The notes under the pieces: model-generated
Database searches by the model: none
What the model was told of the DNA's origin: nothing
The model's input: only the letters and a program-made list of their open reading frames with translations
Made by a program: the position numbers and the translations under genes
Assembly (NCBI GenBank): GCA_012839665.1
Contig: DUMX01000302.1
Span: 1 to 9,355, forward strand
Reading direction: 5' to 3'
Length of the DNA stretch: 9,355 nt
Origin: Gelria sp.
GTDB taxonomy: Bacteria; Bacillota; Syntrophomonadia; Syntrophomonadales; Syntrophomonadaceae
In this document: positions 1 to 5,433 of the stretch, in pieces
How positions within the stretch are numbered: the first letter of the stretch is position 1
Layout: each line of letters starts with the position of its first letter

Positions 1-76
1 ACACGGCAGCCTCCGGTGGGAAGTGTAGGGAACGGCCCCTGTGCCGTTCCGTCATGTTGTCGTAATACCGGTGCAA
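1..76 (+). promoter_or_regulatory. Cobalamin riboswitch aptamer, 3' half (partial at window edge)
   Basis: Positions 2-26 carry a short hairpin (CAC...GTG) followed by GGGAAG at 18-23 and then TGT, which can pair with ACA at 1-3. This is the P6/J6-3 arrangement of adenosylcobalamin riboswitches and closely resembles, from memory, the E. coli btuB leader (CGGTGGGAAG is shared). An 8-bp perfect hairpin, GGAACGGC 29-36 with GCCGTTCC 43-50, sits where the variable peripheral stems of this class lie. Then GTCGTAATACCGG at about 59-71 resembles the conserved 3' end AGUCAGGAgACCuG. The 5' strand of P1, the GGGAA/GGUG elements and the B12 box core (GCCCCCGCAACUGUA) would lie left of the window, so they cannot be checked here. 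The match is from visual pattern only. The aptamer would control the activase gene beginning at 140. Confidence 0.6.
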
Positions 77-142
77 CTATTTTCATAAGTGGTTGTGTGT
101 ACTTGCACTGTTTTATTTATTCGGAAAGGACAGGCTTTAGTG
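69..142 (+). promoter_or_regulatory. Riboswitch expression platform with two exclusive folds
   Basis: CGGTGCAA (69-76) can pair with TTGCACTG (103-110) as an 8-bp stem (one G-U) with a 26-nt loop. The left arm is also what would be the 3' strand of aptamer stem P1. If P1 forms, 108-114 (CTGTTTT) is free and can pair with 127-133 (AAGGACAG region), covering the ribosome binding site at 123-130. CACT at 106-109 can also pair with AGTG at 139-142, covering the start codon. This suggests translational OFF control on ligand binding. The T-rich run 111-121 after the first stem could instead point to a terminator. The pairings are visible; the switching logic is inferred. Confidence 0.4.
123..130 (+). 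promoter_or_regulatory. Ribosome binding site fixing the GTG start of the activase
   Basis: GGAAAGGA lies 9 nt before the GTG at 140. It decides the start: the ATG at 89 upstream has no such site and would add 17 residues unlike this family. Confidence 0.7.
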
Positions 143-889
143 ATTGGTATAGATTTAGGTTCCAGAAGCGTAAAAATCATAAGGTTTATAGATGGGGAAA
201 TAGTTGAACAGAAGGCTTATGATACTATTGAGTTTTATCGCCATTTTGGGAAGAATATAAACAACCGGTTGCAATTGGACTGGGAACGGTTGCAATTACC
301 CCGGGAAGATATCGTTGCTACCGGTTACGGCAAAATAACGGTGGAGCTAGAAGGAGCGGTACAAATACCGGAAATTCAGGCTCATAGCTTGGGGGCAGTA
401 TACCAGAGCAAACTGAGTGATTTTACCTTGCTGGATATCGGAGGACAGGATACCAAGGTAATTAAAATTAGAAAATCCCGTCCCGTAGATTTTATGACTA
501 ATGACCGCTGTGCTGCCAGTTCTGGACGCTATATGGAAAACATGGCTGCAGTACTGGGAATTAGCCTGCAGGAGTTGGCTTCATATAGCAAAGACCCGGT
601 TGAACTAAGTTCCACCTGCGCCATTTTCGGAGAAACGGAAATTATTGCTCGTATAGTAGAAGGCTGTTCCTTGGAGCGGCTGGCAGCTGGGGTTAACTAT
701 GCCCTTTACAAGCGTTTTTCCACAATGCTGCGTAAACTTCATAGTGATATTATTATTATGTCCGGTGGAGGTTCGTTAAACCGGGCATTAAAGGATATAA
801 TTACTAAAGAGACTGGTTGCCGGGTAATAGATTTACCGGAACCTCTTTTCAATGGAGCTCTGGGTTGTTGCGTATATAGTGAGGAGTAA
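140..889 (+). CDS. Acyl-CoA dehydratase activase (BcrAD/BadFG/HgdC family ATPase)
   Basis: This 249-residue protein belongs to the ASKHA-fold activators of 2-hydroxyacyl-CoA dehydratases and benzoyl-CoA reductases. These are homodimers holding one [4Fe-4S] cluster between subunits, and they use ATP to drive an electron onto a partner enzyme. Visible motifs are the phosphate-1 loop GIDLGSRSVK (3-12), TGYGK (61-65), EIQAH (78-82), phosphate-2 loop DIGGQDTK (99-106), NDRCAASSGR (121-130), STCAIFGETEII (158-169) and the adenosine loop MSGGGSLNRAL (207-217). C124 and C160 match the two cluster cysteines of HgdC. The GTG start gives the normal N-terminus, which begins directly at the first ATP motif. 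No dehydratase subunit lies downstream, and the riboswitch upstream suggests the transcript starts here, so this is an orphan activase. The true partner is unknown; it could be a dehydratase elsewhere or another low-potential or corrinoid enzyme. An in-frame 21-bp duplication lies at residues 43-56. Confidence 0.9.
   Translation: MIGIDLGSRSVKIIRFIDGEIVEQKAYDTIEFYRHFGKNINNRLQLDWERLQLPREDIVATGYGKITVELEGAVQIPEIQAHSLGAVYQSKLSDFTLLDIGGQDTKVIKIRKSRPVDFMTNDRCAASSGRYMENMAAVLGISLQELASYSKDPVELSSTCAIFGETEIIARIVEGCSLERLAAGVNYALYKRFSTMLRKLHSDIIIMSGGGSLNRALKDIITKETGCRVIDLPEPLFNGALGCCVYSEE
266..307 (+). repeat. In-frame 21-bp tandem duplication inside the activase gene
   Basis: Copies 266-286 and 287-307 match at 17 of 21 bases, with the first 11 (CGGTTGCAATT) identical. 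They encode RLQLDWE and RLQLPRE (residues 43-49 and 50-56), just before the conserved TGYGK motif. The second copy has the usual family look here (…LPREDIVATGYG), so the first is probably the extra one. Reading frame is kept. Confidence 0.7.
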
Positions 890-899
890 AAACAAACAA

Positions 900-928
900 T
901 TGCTAACAAAACCATTACCACGTAGAAT
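900..928 (+). promoter_or_regulatory. Candidate sigma-A-type promoter for rph-rdgB
   Basis: TTGCTA (900-905) and TAGAAT (923-928) are separated by 17 bp, with 4 of 6 and 5 of 6 matches to the consensus boxes. The site lies in the 94-bp gap after the activase gene and about 55 bp ahead of the rph start. If real, rph and rdgB can be transcribed independently of the riboswitch upstream. No terminator hairpin is visible between the two genes, so read-through remains possible. Confidence 0.4.
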
Positions 929-983
929 ATTATGTAAAATCTAAAAAAACGAAAGGCTAAGACCTGATGAGGAGTGTAGTTTA

Positions 984-1709
984 ATGAACAGACCTTCAGG
1001 AAGGTTAAATGACGAAATGCGACCAGTCCGAATTATACCCGGATTTCTAAAACATCCGGATGGTTCGGTTTTGATTGAAACTGGTGATACCAGGGTGCTC
1101 TGTTCGGCCATGGTGGAGGAGCGGGTACCTTCATTTCTAAAAGGTAGTAACAGCGGGTGGGTAACTGCAGAATACTCTTTATTACCGGGCTCAACTGAGA
1201 CCAGGAGTCCACGTGAAGCCGCCCGGGGCAGAATTAGCGGCAGAACTTCGGAAATTCAAAGGCTCATTGGCAGGTCTCTCCGGGCTATAGTTGACCTGGA
1301 AAAGCTGGGGGAAAGAACTATATGGATTGACTGTGATGTTATCCAGGCTGATGGTGGAACCAGAACCGCATCAGTTACCGGAAGTTTTGTGGCTCTTTAC
1401 CTGGCTCTGAAAAAACTTAAGGACAGCGGAACTATAGAAGACATACCGTTGAAAGACTATGTAGCGGCTATAAGTGTGGGTATAGTGGAAGGTACAACAT
1501 TACTTGACCTGGATTATATTGAAGACTCTAGTGCGGATGTGGATATGAACGTAGTAATGACTGGTAAAGGTAATTTAGTGGAAATACAAGGTACTGGTGA
1601 AAAAAGTGTATTTAGCCGCCAGGATTTAGATGTTCTGCTGGGGTTAGCCCAAAAAGGGATACAGGAATTAGTTGATTTACAAAAGGATATTCTGGAGGAA
1701 CAATTCTAA
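984..1709 (+). CDS. rph: Ribonuclease PH
   Basis: RNase PH is a cytoplasmic phosphorolytic 3'-5' exoribonuclease. It forms a ring-shaped hexamer, trims the 3' tails of tRNA precursors down to the CCA end, and releases nucleoside diphosphates. The protein has 241 residues, the normal size (about 238-245). Visible family signatures are GRLNDEMRPV (6-15), GDTRVLC (34-40), RGRISGRTSEIQRLIGRSLR (81-100), the phosphate-binding GGTRTASVTG (124-133; T126 and R127 match the known phosphate ligands) and DYIEDSSADVDMNVVMTG (177-194) with its conserved acidic residues. The ATG at 984 is preceded by GATGAGGAGTG at 966-976. The gene abuts rdgB with no gap. This rph-rdgB pairing is common in Firmicutes and links RNA maturation with nucleotide-pool cleaning. 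Confidence 0.97.
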   Translation: MNRPSGRLNDEMRPVRIIPGFLKHPDGSVLIETGDTRVLCSAMVEERVPSFLKGSNSGWVTAEYSLLPGSTETRSPREAARGRISGRTSEIQRLIGRSLRAIVDLEKLGERTIWIDCDVIQADGGTRTASVTGSFVALYLALKKLKDSGTIEDIPLKDYVAAISVGIVEGTTLLDLDYIEDSSADVDMNVVMTGKGNLVEIQGTGEKSVFSRQDLDVLLGLAQKGIQELVDLQKDILEEQF

Positions 1710-2336
1710 ATGACATTAAAGTTACTGCTGGCAAGCCGCAACCAGCATAAAATAGAAGAGCTACAGCAGATGCTGGCCGATTTGAATATTAAGGTAATAA
1801 GTTTAAATGATGTGAGTGGTGCACCTGTAATTGAAGAAGACGGACAGACCTTCAGCGAAAATGCCAGCAAAAAAGCCCGTCTTACAGCTATGTACACCGG
1901 TTTTACCTGCCTGGCTGATGATTCCGGTTTAGTAGTGGATGCTCTGGGAGGGCAACCAGGTATATATTCTGCTCGTTTTGCCGGAGAAGAGGCTGATGAC
2001 CAGAAAAACAACCGTAAGCTACTGCAGATGCTGCAGGGGCTTGATGCAGAGAAACGGCAGGCCCGGTTTATATGCGTTATCGCTATTAGTGACCCCCGGG
2101 GTAATGTCTGCACCGTAGAAGGTAAATGTGAAGGACGGATTGATTATAAAGAGCGGGGTACAGGAGGGTTCGGTTACGACCCTCTCTTTATTCCTGATGG
2201 TTACACTCGGACCTTTGGCGAGTTTTCCAGTGAGGAAAAAAACCGAATTAGCCATCGGGGGCAGGCTCTGCTAAAGGCTCGTACTTTACTGGAGCAAAAA
2301 TTTATTGGGGTGTCAGGGAACGGTTTAATAATATAG
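1710..2336 (+). CDS. rdgB: dITP/XTP pyrophosphatase (Ham1/RdgB family)
   Basis: This 208-residue protein is a house-cleaning enzyme that hydrolyses ITP, dITP and XTP to monophosphate plus pyrophosphate, keeping deaminated purines out of DNA and RNA. Family motifs are SRNQHK (9-14, the SxNxxK substrate-binding motif), EEDGQTFSENA (42-52), LADDSGLVVDALGGQPG (68-84, catalytic acidic pair D70/D71), GGFGYDPLF (152-160) and SHRGQAL (181-187). Its ATG follows the rph stop codon immediately (TAA then ATG), and its ribosome binding site GGAGG (1694-1698) lies inside the rph coding end, so the two are very likely translationally coupled. The tail beyond the last motif is slightly longer than usual (typical length about 197-205) and carries no recognised domain. 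Confidence 0.96.
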   Translation: MTLKLLLASRNQHKIEELQQMLADLNIKVISLNDVSGAPVIEEDGQTFSENASKKARLTAMYTGFTCLADDSGLVVDALGGQPGIYSARFAGEEADDQKNNRKLLQMLQGLDAEKRQARFICVIAISDPRGNVCTVEGKCEGRIDYKERGTGGFGYDPLFIPDGYTRTFGEFSSEEKNRISHRGQALLKARTLLEQKFIGVSGNGLII

Positions 2337-2366
2337 CACCAAGAATTATAGAACTTTAAAAATTTT

Positions 2367-2425
2367 GGAAGTGATAGCTCTCCCCTGATGTAACAGGGAG
2401 ATACGTTGTCTCTTCCATGTTTTCT
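2367..2425 (+). terminator. Long interrupted hairpin after rdgB, probable terminator or leader structure
   Basis: Three helical blocks stack: GGAAG 2367-2371 with CTTCC 2412-2416; GATA 2373-2376 with TGTC 2407-2410; and TCTCCCCTG 2379-2387 with CAGGGAGA 2394-2401 (one bulged C, loop ATGTAA). The stem is followed by ATGTTTTCT (2417-2425), a short T-run. It begins 30 bp after the rdgB stop, fitting a terminator for rph-rdgB. The weak T-run and internal loops leave open a regulatory role in the gcv leader. Confidence 0.45.
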
Positions 2426-2472
2426 GCATTAAGCAATACTTACCGGGGAGAATAAACTTAATTCATATTTTC

Positions 2473-2502
2473 TTGCCATTTTAGAGCAAATTATTTTAAT
2501 AT
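2473..2502 (+). promoter_or_regulatory. Weak candidate promoter for the gcv operon
   Basis: TTGCCA (2473-2478) resembles a -35 box. TAATAT (2497-2502) at 18 bp or the better TATACT (2500-2505) at 21 bp could be the -10 box; neither combination is ideal. The operon needs a promoter in this region if the hairpin at 2367-2425 terminates upstream transcription. Confidence 0.25.
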
Positions 2503-2590
2503 ACTAATGGAGGATAAGAAGAACAGACTAGAAGCCCTGTGCTGGAAGATGAAGGAAACGAACTAATCTATTATAATAGTAAATGTTTAT

Positions 2591-2598
2591 GAGGAGGG
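2591..2598 (+). promoter_or_regulatory. Ribosome binding site fixing the gcvT start
   Basis: GAGGAGGG lies 5 nt before the ATG at 2604. The in-frame ATGs at 2583 and 2589 overlap or precede this site and have no ribosome binding site of their own, so 2604 is the start. Confidence 0.85.
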
Positions 2599-2603
2599 GC
2601 GAA

Positions 2604-3704
2604 ATGTCACTAAAACAGACACCGTTATATAAAATGCATCAAAAATACGGTGGTAAGATTATTGATTTCGGGGGATGGGCACTTCCGGTTCAATTTACCG
2701 GGATTATCAAGGAGCATCATATGGTTCGGCAAAAGGCTGGTCTTTTTGATGTTTCCCATATGGGTGAGATAAGTATTACCGGACCTGAAGCACTGGAATT
2801 TACCCGTTATCTGGTTACCAATGATGTAAAACAACTGCAGGATAATCAGATTATTTATACTCCCATGTGTTACCCTGATGGCGGAATAGTGGACGATCTT
2901 TTGGTCTATAAAATTTCTTCTGAAAATATTTTGCTGGTAGTTAATGCTGCCAACCTGGATAAGGATTTTGCCTGGATTAAGGAGCATGCTTTCTCCGGTG
3001 TGGAAGTGGAAAACCTGTCCGACAGTTATGCCCAACTGGCTGTACAGGGACCAGAGGCGGAAAGGATACTGCAAAAAAGATCAGATACCGACCTGGGCAG
3101 CATCAAGTTTTTCTGGTTTAAACCAAATGTTAAAATTGCCGGGGTTCAGTGTCTGGTTTCCAGAACTGGATATACTGGTGAAGACGGTTTCGAAATTTAT
3201 GTTAGCCCGGATAAAGCTGCCTATCTGTGGGAAAAGATTTTGGAAACAGGAGGAGAAGATATTACCCCTATAGGTCTGGGAGCCCGAGATACATTGCGCT
3301 TTGAGGCTAAACTGCCGCTTTACGGTCAGGAAATGGATAAGAATATTACTCCCCTGGAGGCAGGGCTAGGGTATTTTGTAAAATTGCAGGATGATGATTT
3401 CATAGGCAAAGAAGCTCTGGCTAAACAGAAACAGGCTAACCCGGAGCGGGTACTGGTGGAGTTTGAAATGGTGGACAAGGGTATACCCCGCTCCCATTAC
3501 CAGGTAGAAAAAGACGGCATTAATATAGGCTGGGTTACTACCGGTGCACACGCACCTACTTTAAAAAAGGCCATTGGGCTGGCCCTTATAAAACAGCAAT
3601 ATAACCAGCCCGGTGAAGAAATAGATATCATTATACGTAATAAAGCAGTTAAAGCTAGAATAGCCAGAGGAATATTTTACAGTAAAAACACCAAAAGTAA
3701 GTAA
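2604..3704 (+). CDS. gcvT: Aminomethyltransferase, glycine cleavage T-protein
   Basis: GcvT takes the aminomethyl group from the lipoyl arm of GcvH, releases ammonia and forms 5,10-methylene-tetrahydrofolate. The 366-residue protein is of normal length (about 360-370). Signatures are TPLYKMHQKYGGKIIDFGGW (6-25), LFDVSHMGEI (47-56), PDGGIVDDLLVYK (91-103, whose D97/D98 pair includes the catalytic aspartate of the family), RTGYTGEDGFE (187-197) and the folate-site GARDTLRFEAKLPLYGQEMD (226-245). The C-terminal barrel domain ends with GWVTTGAHAPTLKKAIGLAL-type sequence; the usual serine of GxxSPT is here A-P-T (HAPTL). It is the first gene of a six-gene operon, 20 bp ahead of gcvH. Conservation excludes the related folate-binding YgfZ and sarcosine oxidase families. 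Confidence 0.97.
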   Translation: MSLKQTPLYKMHQKYGGKIIDFGGWALPVQFTGIIKEHHMVRQKAGLFDVSHMGEISITGPEALEFTRYLVTNDVKQLQDNQIIYTPMCYPDGGIVDDLLVYKISSENILLVVNAANLDKDFAWIKEHAFSGVEVENLSDSYAQLAVQGPEAERILQKRSDTDLGSIKFFWFKPNVKIAGVQCLVSRTGYTGEDGFEIYVSPDKAAYLWEKILETGGEDITPIGLGARDTLRFEAKLPLYGQEMDKNITPLEAGLGYFVKLQDDDFIGKEALAKQKQANPERVLVEFEMVDKGIPRSHYQVEKDGINIGWVTTGAHAPTLKKAIGLALIKQQYNQPGEEIDIIIRNKAVKARIARGIFYSKNTKSK

Positions 3705-3724
3705 ATAATATGGAGGGATAATTA

Positions 3725-4108
3725 ATGGAAGTACCGAAAGACCTGCTATATACCACCGAGCATGAATGGATCAGGGTGGAGGGCGAGCAGGTTTACCTGG
3801 GCATTACTGACTATGCCCAAGATCAACTGGGTGACATAGTTTTTGTAGAATTGCCCGAACTGGAAACCGAGGTTATTACTGGAGATGCAATTGCCGTGGT
3901 AGAGTCAGTTAAGGCAGTTTCTTCGGTCTATAGTCCGGTTAGTGGTACCGTGGTGGAGAGCAACATAGAATTGGAAGACCTCCCGGAACTACTTAACGAG
4001 GAACCTTATAGCAATCATATTGCTGTTATTAATATCAGCGATCCGGACGAACTGGAGGACCTCATGTCTCCCGCAGATTATGAAGCCTTTTGTGCAGAAC
4101 AGGAGTAG
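3725..4108 (+). CDS. gcvH: Glycine cleavage H-protein (lipoyl carrier)
   Basis: GcvH is the small shuttle that carries the aminomethyl and reducing intermediates between the P, T and L proteins on a lipoyl lysine. The 127-residue protein shows the family start YTTEHEWIRVEG (9-20), GITDYAQDQLGDIVFVELPE (26-45) and the lipoylation loop VESVKAVSSVYSPVSG with K63 as the acceptor lysine. PELLNEEPY follows as usual, but the strongly conserved Gly-Trp after PY in GcvH is replaced by Asn-His (PYSNHIAVI), which is unusual. The C-terminal helix (DPDELEDLMSPADYEAF) is typical. A GGAGG site at 3712-3716 precedes the ATG at 3725. It lies between gcvT and gcvPA; the lipoate ligase encoded at the end of the operon is its probable modifier. 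Confidence 0.96.
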   Translation: MEVPKDLLYTTEHEWIRVEGEQVYLGITDYAQDQLGDIVFVELPELETEVITGDAIAVVESVKAVSSVYSPVSGTVVESNIELEDLPELLNEEPYSNHIAVINISDPDELEDLMSPADYEAFCAEQE

Positions 4109-4113
4109 AGGAA
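4107..4113 (+). promoter_or_regulatory. Ribosome binding site fixing the gcvPA start
   Basis: AGAGGAA overlaps the gcvH stop codon (TAG 4106-4108) and lies 6 nt before the ATG at 4120. The upstream in-frame ATG-like start at 4090 would overlap gcvH and add ten non-family residues. Confidence 0.75.
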
Positions 4114-4119
4114 ACACCA

Positions 4120-5433
4120 ATGAAATACACCCCCAATTCACCAGCTATAGTAGAGGATATGCTCCGCAGTGCTGGTTTTAACAGTTTGGATGAGCTTTTT
4201 TCTGACGTCCCCGAGGCTATCAGACTAGACCGTAAACTTAAACTGGGGCCGGGTCGCAGTGAAATCGAGCTAACTCGGGAGCTAAAAGGACTGGCAGCTA
4301 AAAACCTGAATACTGAGGATTACCCTTGTTTTTTAGGTGCAGGGGCTTATGACCATTATATACCTGCGGCCATAGACCAGCTGTTATTGCGCTCCGAGTT
4401 TTATACAGCATATACCCCTTACCAGGCGGAGATAAACCAGGGAATATTACAGTCCATATTTGAGTACCAAAGTATGATTTGTATGCTGACTGGTATGGAT
4501 GTAGCCAATGCTTCTATGTATGATGGCGGTAGCGCCCTGGCTGAGGCCTGCGTCTTAGCCTGTGCTAATTCTAAAGGCAAAAAAGTCCTGCTTCCAGATA
4601 CGGTCCATCCGGAATACCAGCAAATCTTACAAACCTACGCTATTTCAGGAAAAATGGAGATAGTTATTGTACCCTCCACCGCAGGAGTTTGTGACCTCGA
4701 AAAAATGATTTCATTAATAGATGAAGATACCGCTTGTGTGGTAATTCAGCAACCCAACTTTTTTGGCCACCTGGAAGAGGTAGAGAAATTGGCTGATGCC
4801 GTACACCGGAATAAAGGTTTCCTGGTTATGGCCGTAGATCCTATTTCACTGGCTATTTTAAAACCACCGGCAGATGTGGGAGCAGACATCGTAGTAGGAG
4901 AGGGACAGGCATTGGGTAATAGTCTTAGTTTTGGCGGACCTTACCTGGGATTTTTTGCGGCCACTAAAAAATTTCTGCGTCGATTACCCGGTCGTATTGT
5001 CGGACAAACTACTGATACTGAAGGCAGACGGGCTTTTGTTTTGACCCTGCAGGCGCGGGAGCAGCATATTCGACGGGAAAAGGCCAATTCCAACATCTGC
5101 TCCAATCAAGCCTTAAATGCATTGGCAGCTACTATGTATTTAACCCTCATAGGCAGTACGGGACTGCAAGCTATTGCTGTGCGCTGCCATCAGCTGGCTG
5201 TTTACGCGGCCCGGGAACTGGAGAAGGCCGGATTAAAACTAAAATATAAGGCGCCTTTCTTCCGCGAATTTGCCGTATTACTTGATGACCCGGCCAGGGC
5301 CAACCGCCGACTATTGGAAAATGGGATAATTGGTGGTTACGAGTTAGAAGATGCTATGTTGCTGGCTTTTACCGAGAAGAGAACCGGAGCGGAAATCGAC
5401 CAATTGGTTGCGGTATTAGGAGGTGAGGCATAA
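4120..5433 (+). CDS. gcvPA: Glycine dehydrogenase (decarboxylating) subunit 1
   Basis: This is the N-terminal-half subunit of the two-part P-protein, which decarboxylates glycine and loads the aminomethyl remnant onto GcvH. The 437-residue protein is close to the usual 440-450. It begins MKYTPNSPAIVEDML (1-15) and has the signatures FLGAGAYDHYIP (71-82), SEFYTAYTPYQAEINQGILQ (92-111), FEYQSMICMLTGMDVANASMYDGG (114-137), and later the active-site strand around VVGEGQALGNSLSFGGPYLGFFA and GRIVGQTTD. This half adopts the PLP-enzyme fold but lacks the PLP lysine, which lies in subunit 2; both halves shape the active site. It starts 11 bp after gcvH, and its stop codon overlaps the gcvPB start by one base (TAATG), giving coupled 1:1 translation as expected for an obligate heteromer. 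Confidence 0.96.
   Translation: MKYTPNSPAIVEDMLRSAGFNSLDELFSDVPEAIRLDRKLKLGPGRSEIELTRELKGLAAKNLNTEDYPCFLGAGAYDHYIPAAIDQLLLRSEFYTAYTPYQAEINQGILQSIFEYQSMICMLTGMDVANASMYDGGSALAEACVLACANSKGKKVLLPDTVHPEYQQILQTYAISGKMEIVIVPSTAGVCDLEKMISLIDEDTACVVIQQPNFFGHLEEVEKLADAVHRNKGFLVMAVDPISLAILKPPADVGADIVVGEGQALGNSLSFGGPYLGFFAATKKFLRRLPGRIVGQTTDTEGRRAFVLTLQAREQHIRREKANSNICSNQALNALAATMYLTLIGSTGLQAIAVRCHQLAVYAARELEKAGLKLKYKAPFFREFAVLLDDPARANRRLLENGIIGGYELEDAMLLAFTEKRTGAEIDQLVAVLGGEA
5418..5426 (+). promoter_or_regulatory. Perfect ribosome binding site for gcvPB
   Basis: AGGAGGTGA lies within the last codons of gcvPA, 6 nt before the overlapping ATG at 5433. It is the strongest ribosome binding site in the window and supports tight coupling of the two P-protein subunits. 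Confidence 0.85.

Larger units (their letters stand above)
2337..2582 (+). other. 246-bp intergenic region before the gcv operon
   Basis: Apart from the hairpin at 2367-2416, this AT-rich stretch holds promoter-like sequence in its second half: TTGCCA (2473-2478) and TAATAT (2497-2502) with 18 bp between, and an isolated TATAAT (2572-2577) too close to the gene and without a -35 partner. I looked for the glycine riboswitch expected in front of many gcvT operons and did not recognise its conserved core on either aptamer position. Confidence 0.6.

Noticed and set aside
89..139. Longer start for the activase at ATG 89
   Set aside because: It has no ribosome binding site, lies within the likely riboswitch expression platform, and adds 17 residues that are not part of this family; GTG 140 has a good site and the canonical N-terminus.
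1..207. Upstream coding sequence in the first 65 bases or the 63-codon frame at 16-207
   Set aside because: Frame 2 stops at 26-28 and frame 3 at 63-65 with no recognisable protein tail; the 16-207 frame overlaps the activase and has an unprotein-like composition. The region is better explained as structured RNA.
1706..2255. Minus-strand frames opposite rdgB, and similar ones opposite gcvT, gcvPB, lpd and lplA
   Set aside because: They are shadows of strongly conserved + strand genes, with no ribosome binding sites and no recognisable protein features.
2507..2566. Nineteen-codon leader peptide ORF (ATG 2507 to TAA 2564-2566) before gcvT
   Set aside because: No ribosome binding site precedes it, there is no run of glycine codons or other attenuator sign, and it is short enough to arise by chance.
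2572..2577. Perfect TATAAT as a gcvT promoter
   Set aside because: No -35-like box lies 16-19 bp upstream, and the transcript would start about 7 bases before the ribosome binding site; possible but unsupported.
2337..2603. Glycine riboswitch upstream of gcvT
   Set aside because: The conserved glycine aptamer core could not be found by eye on the + strand.
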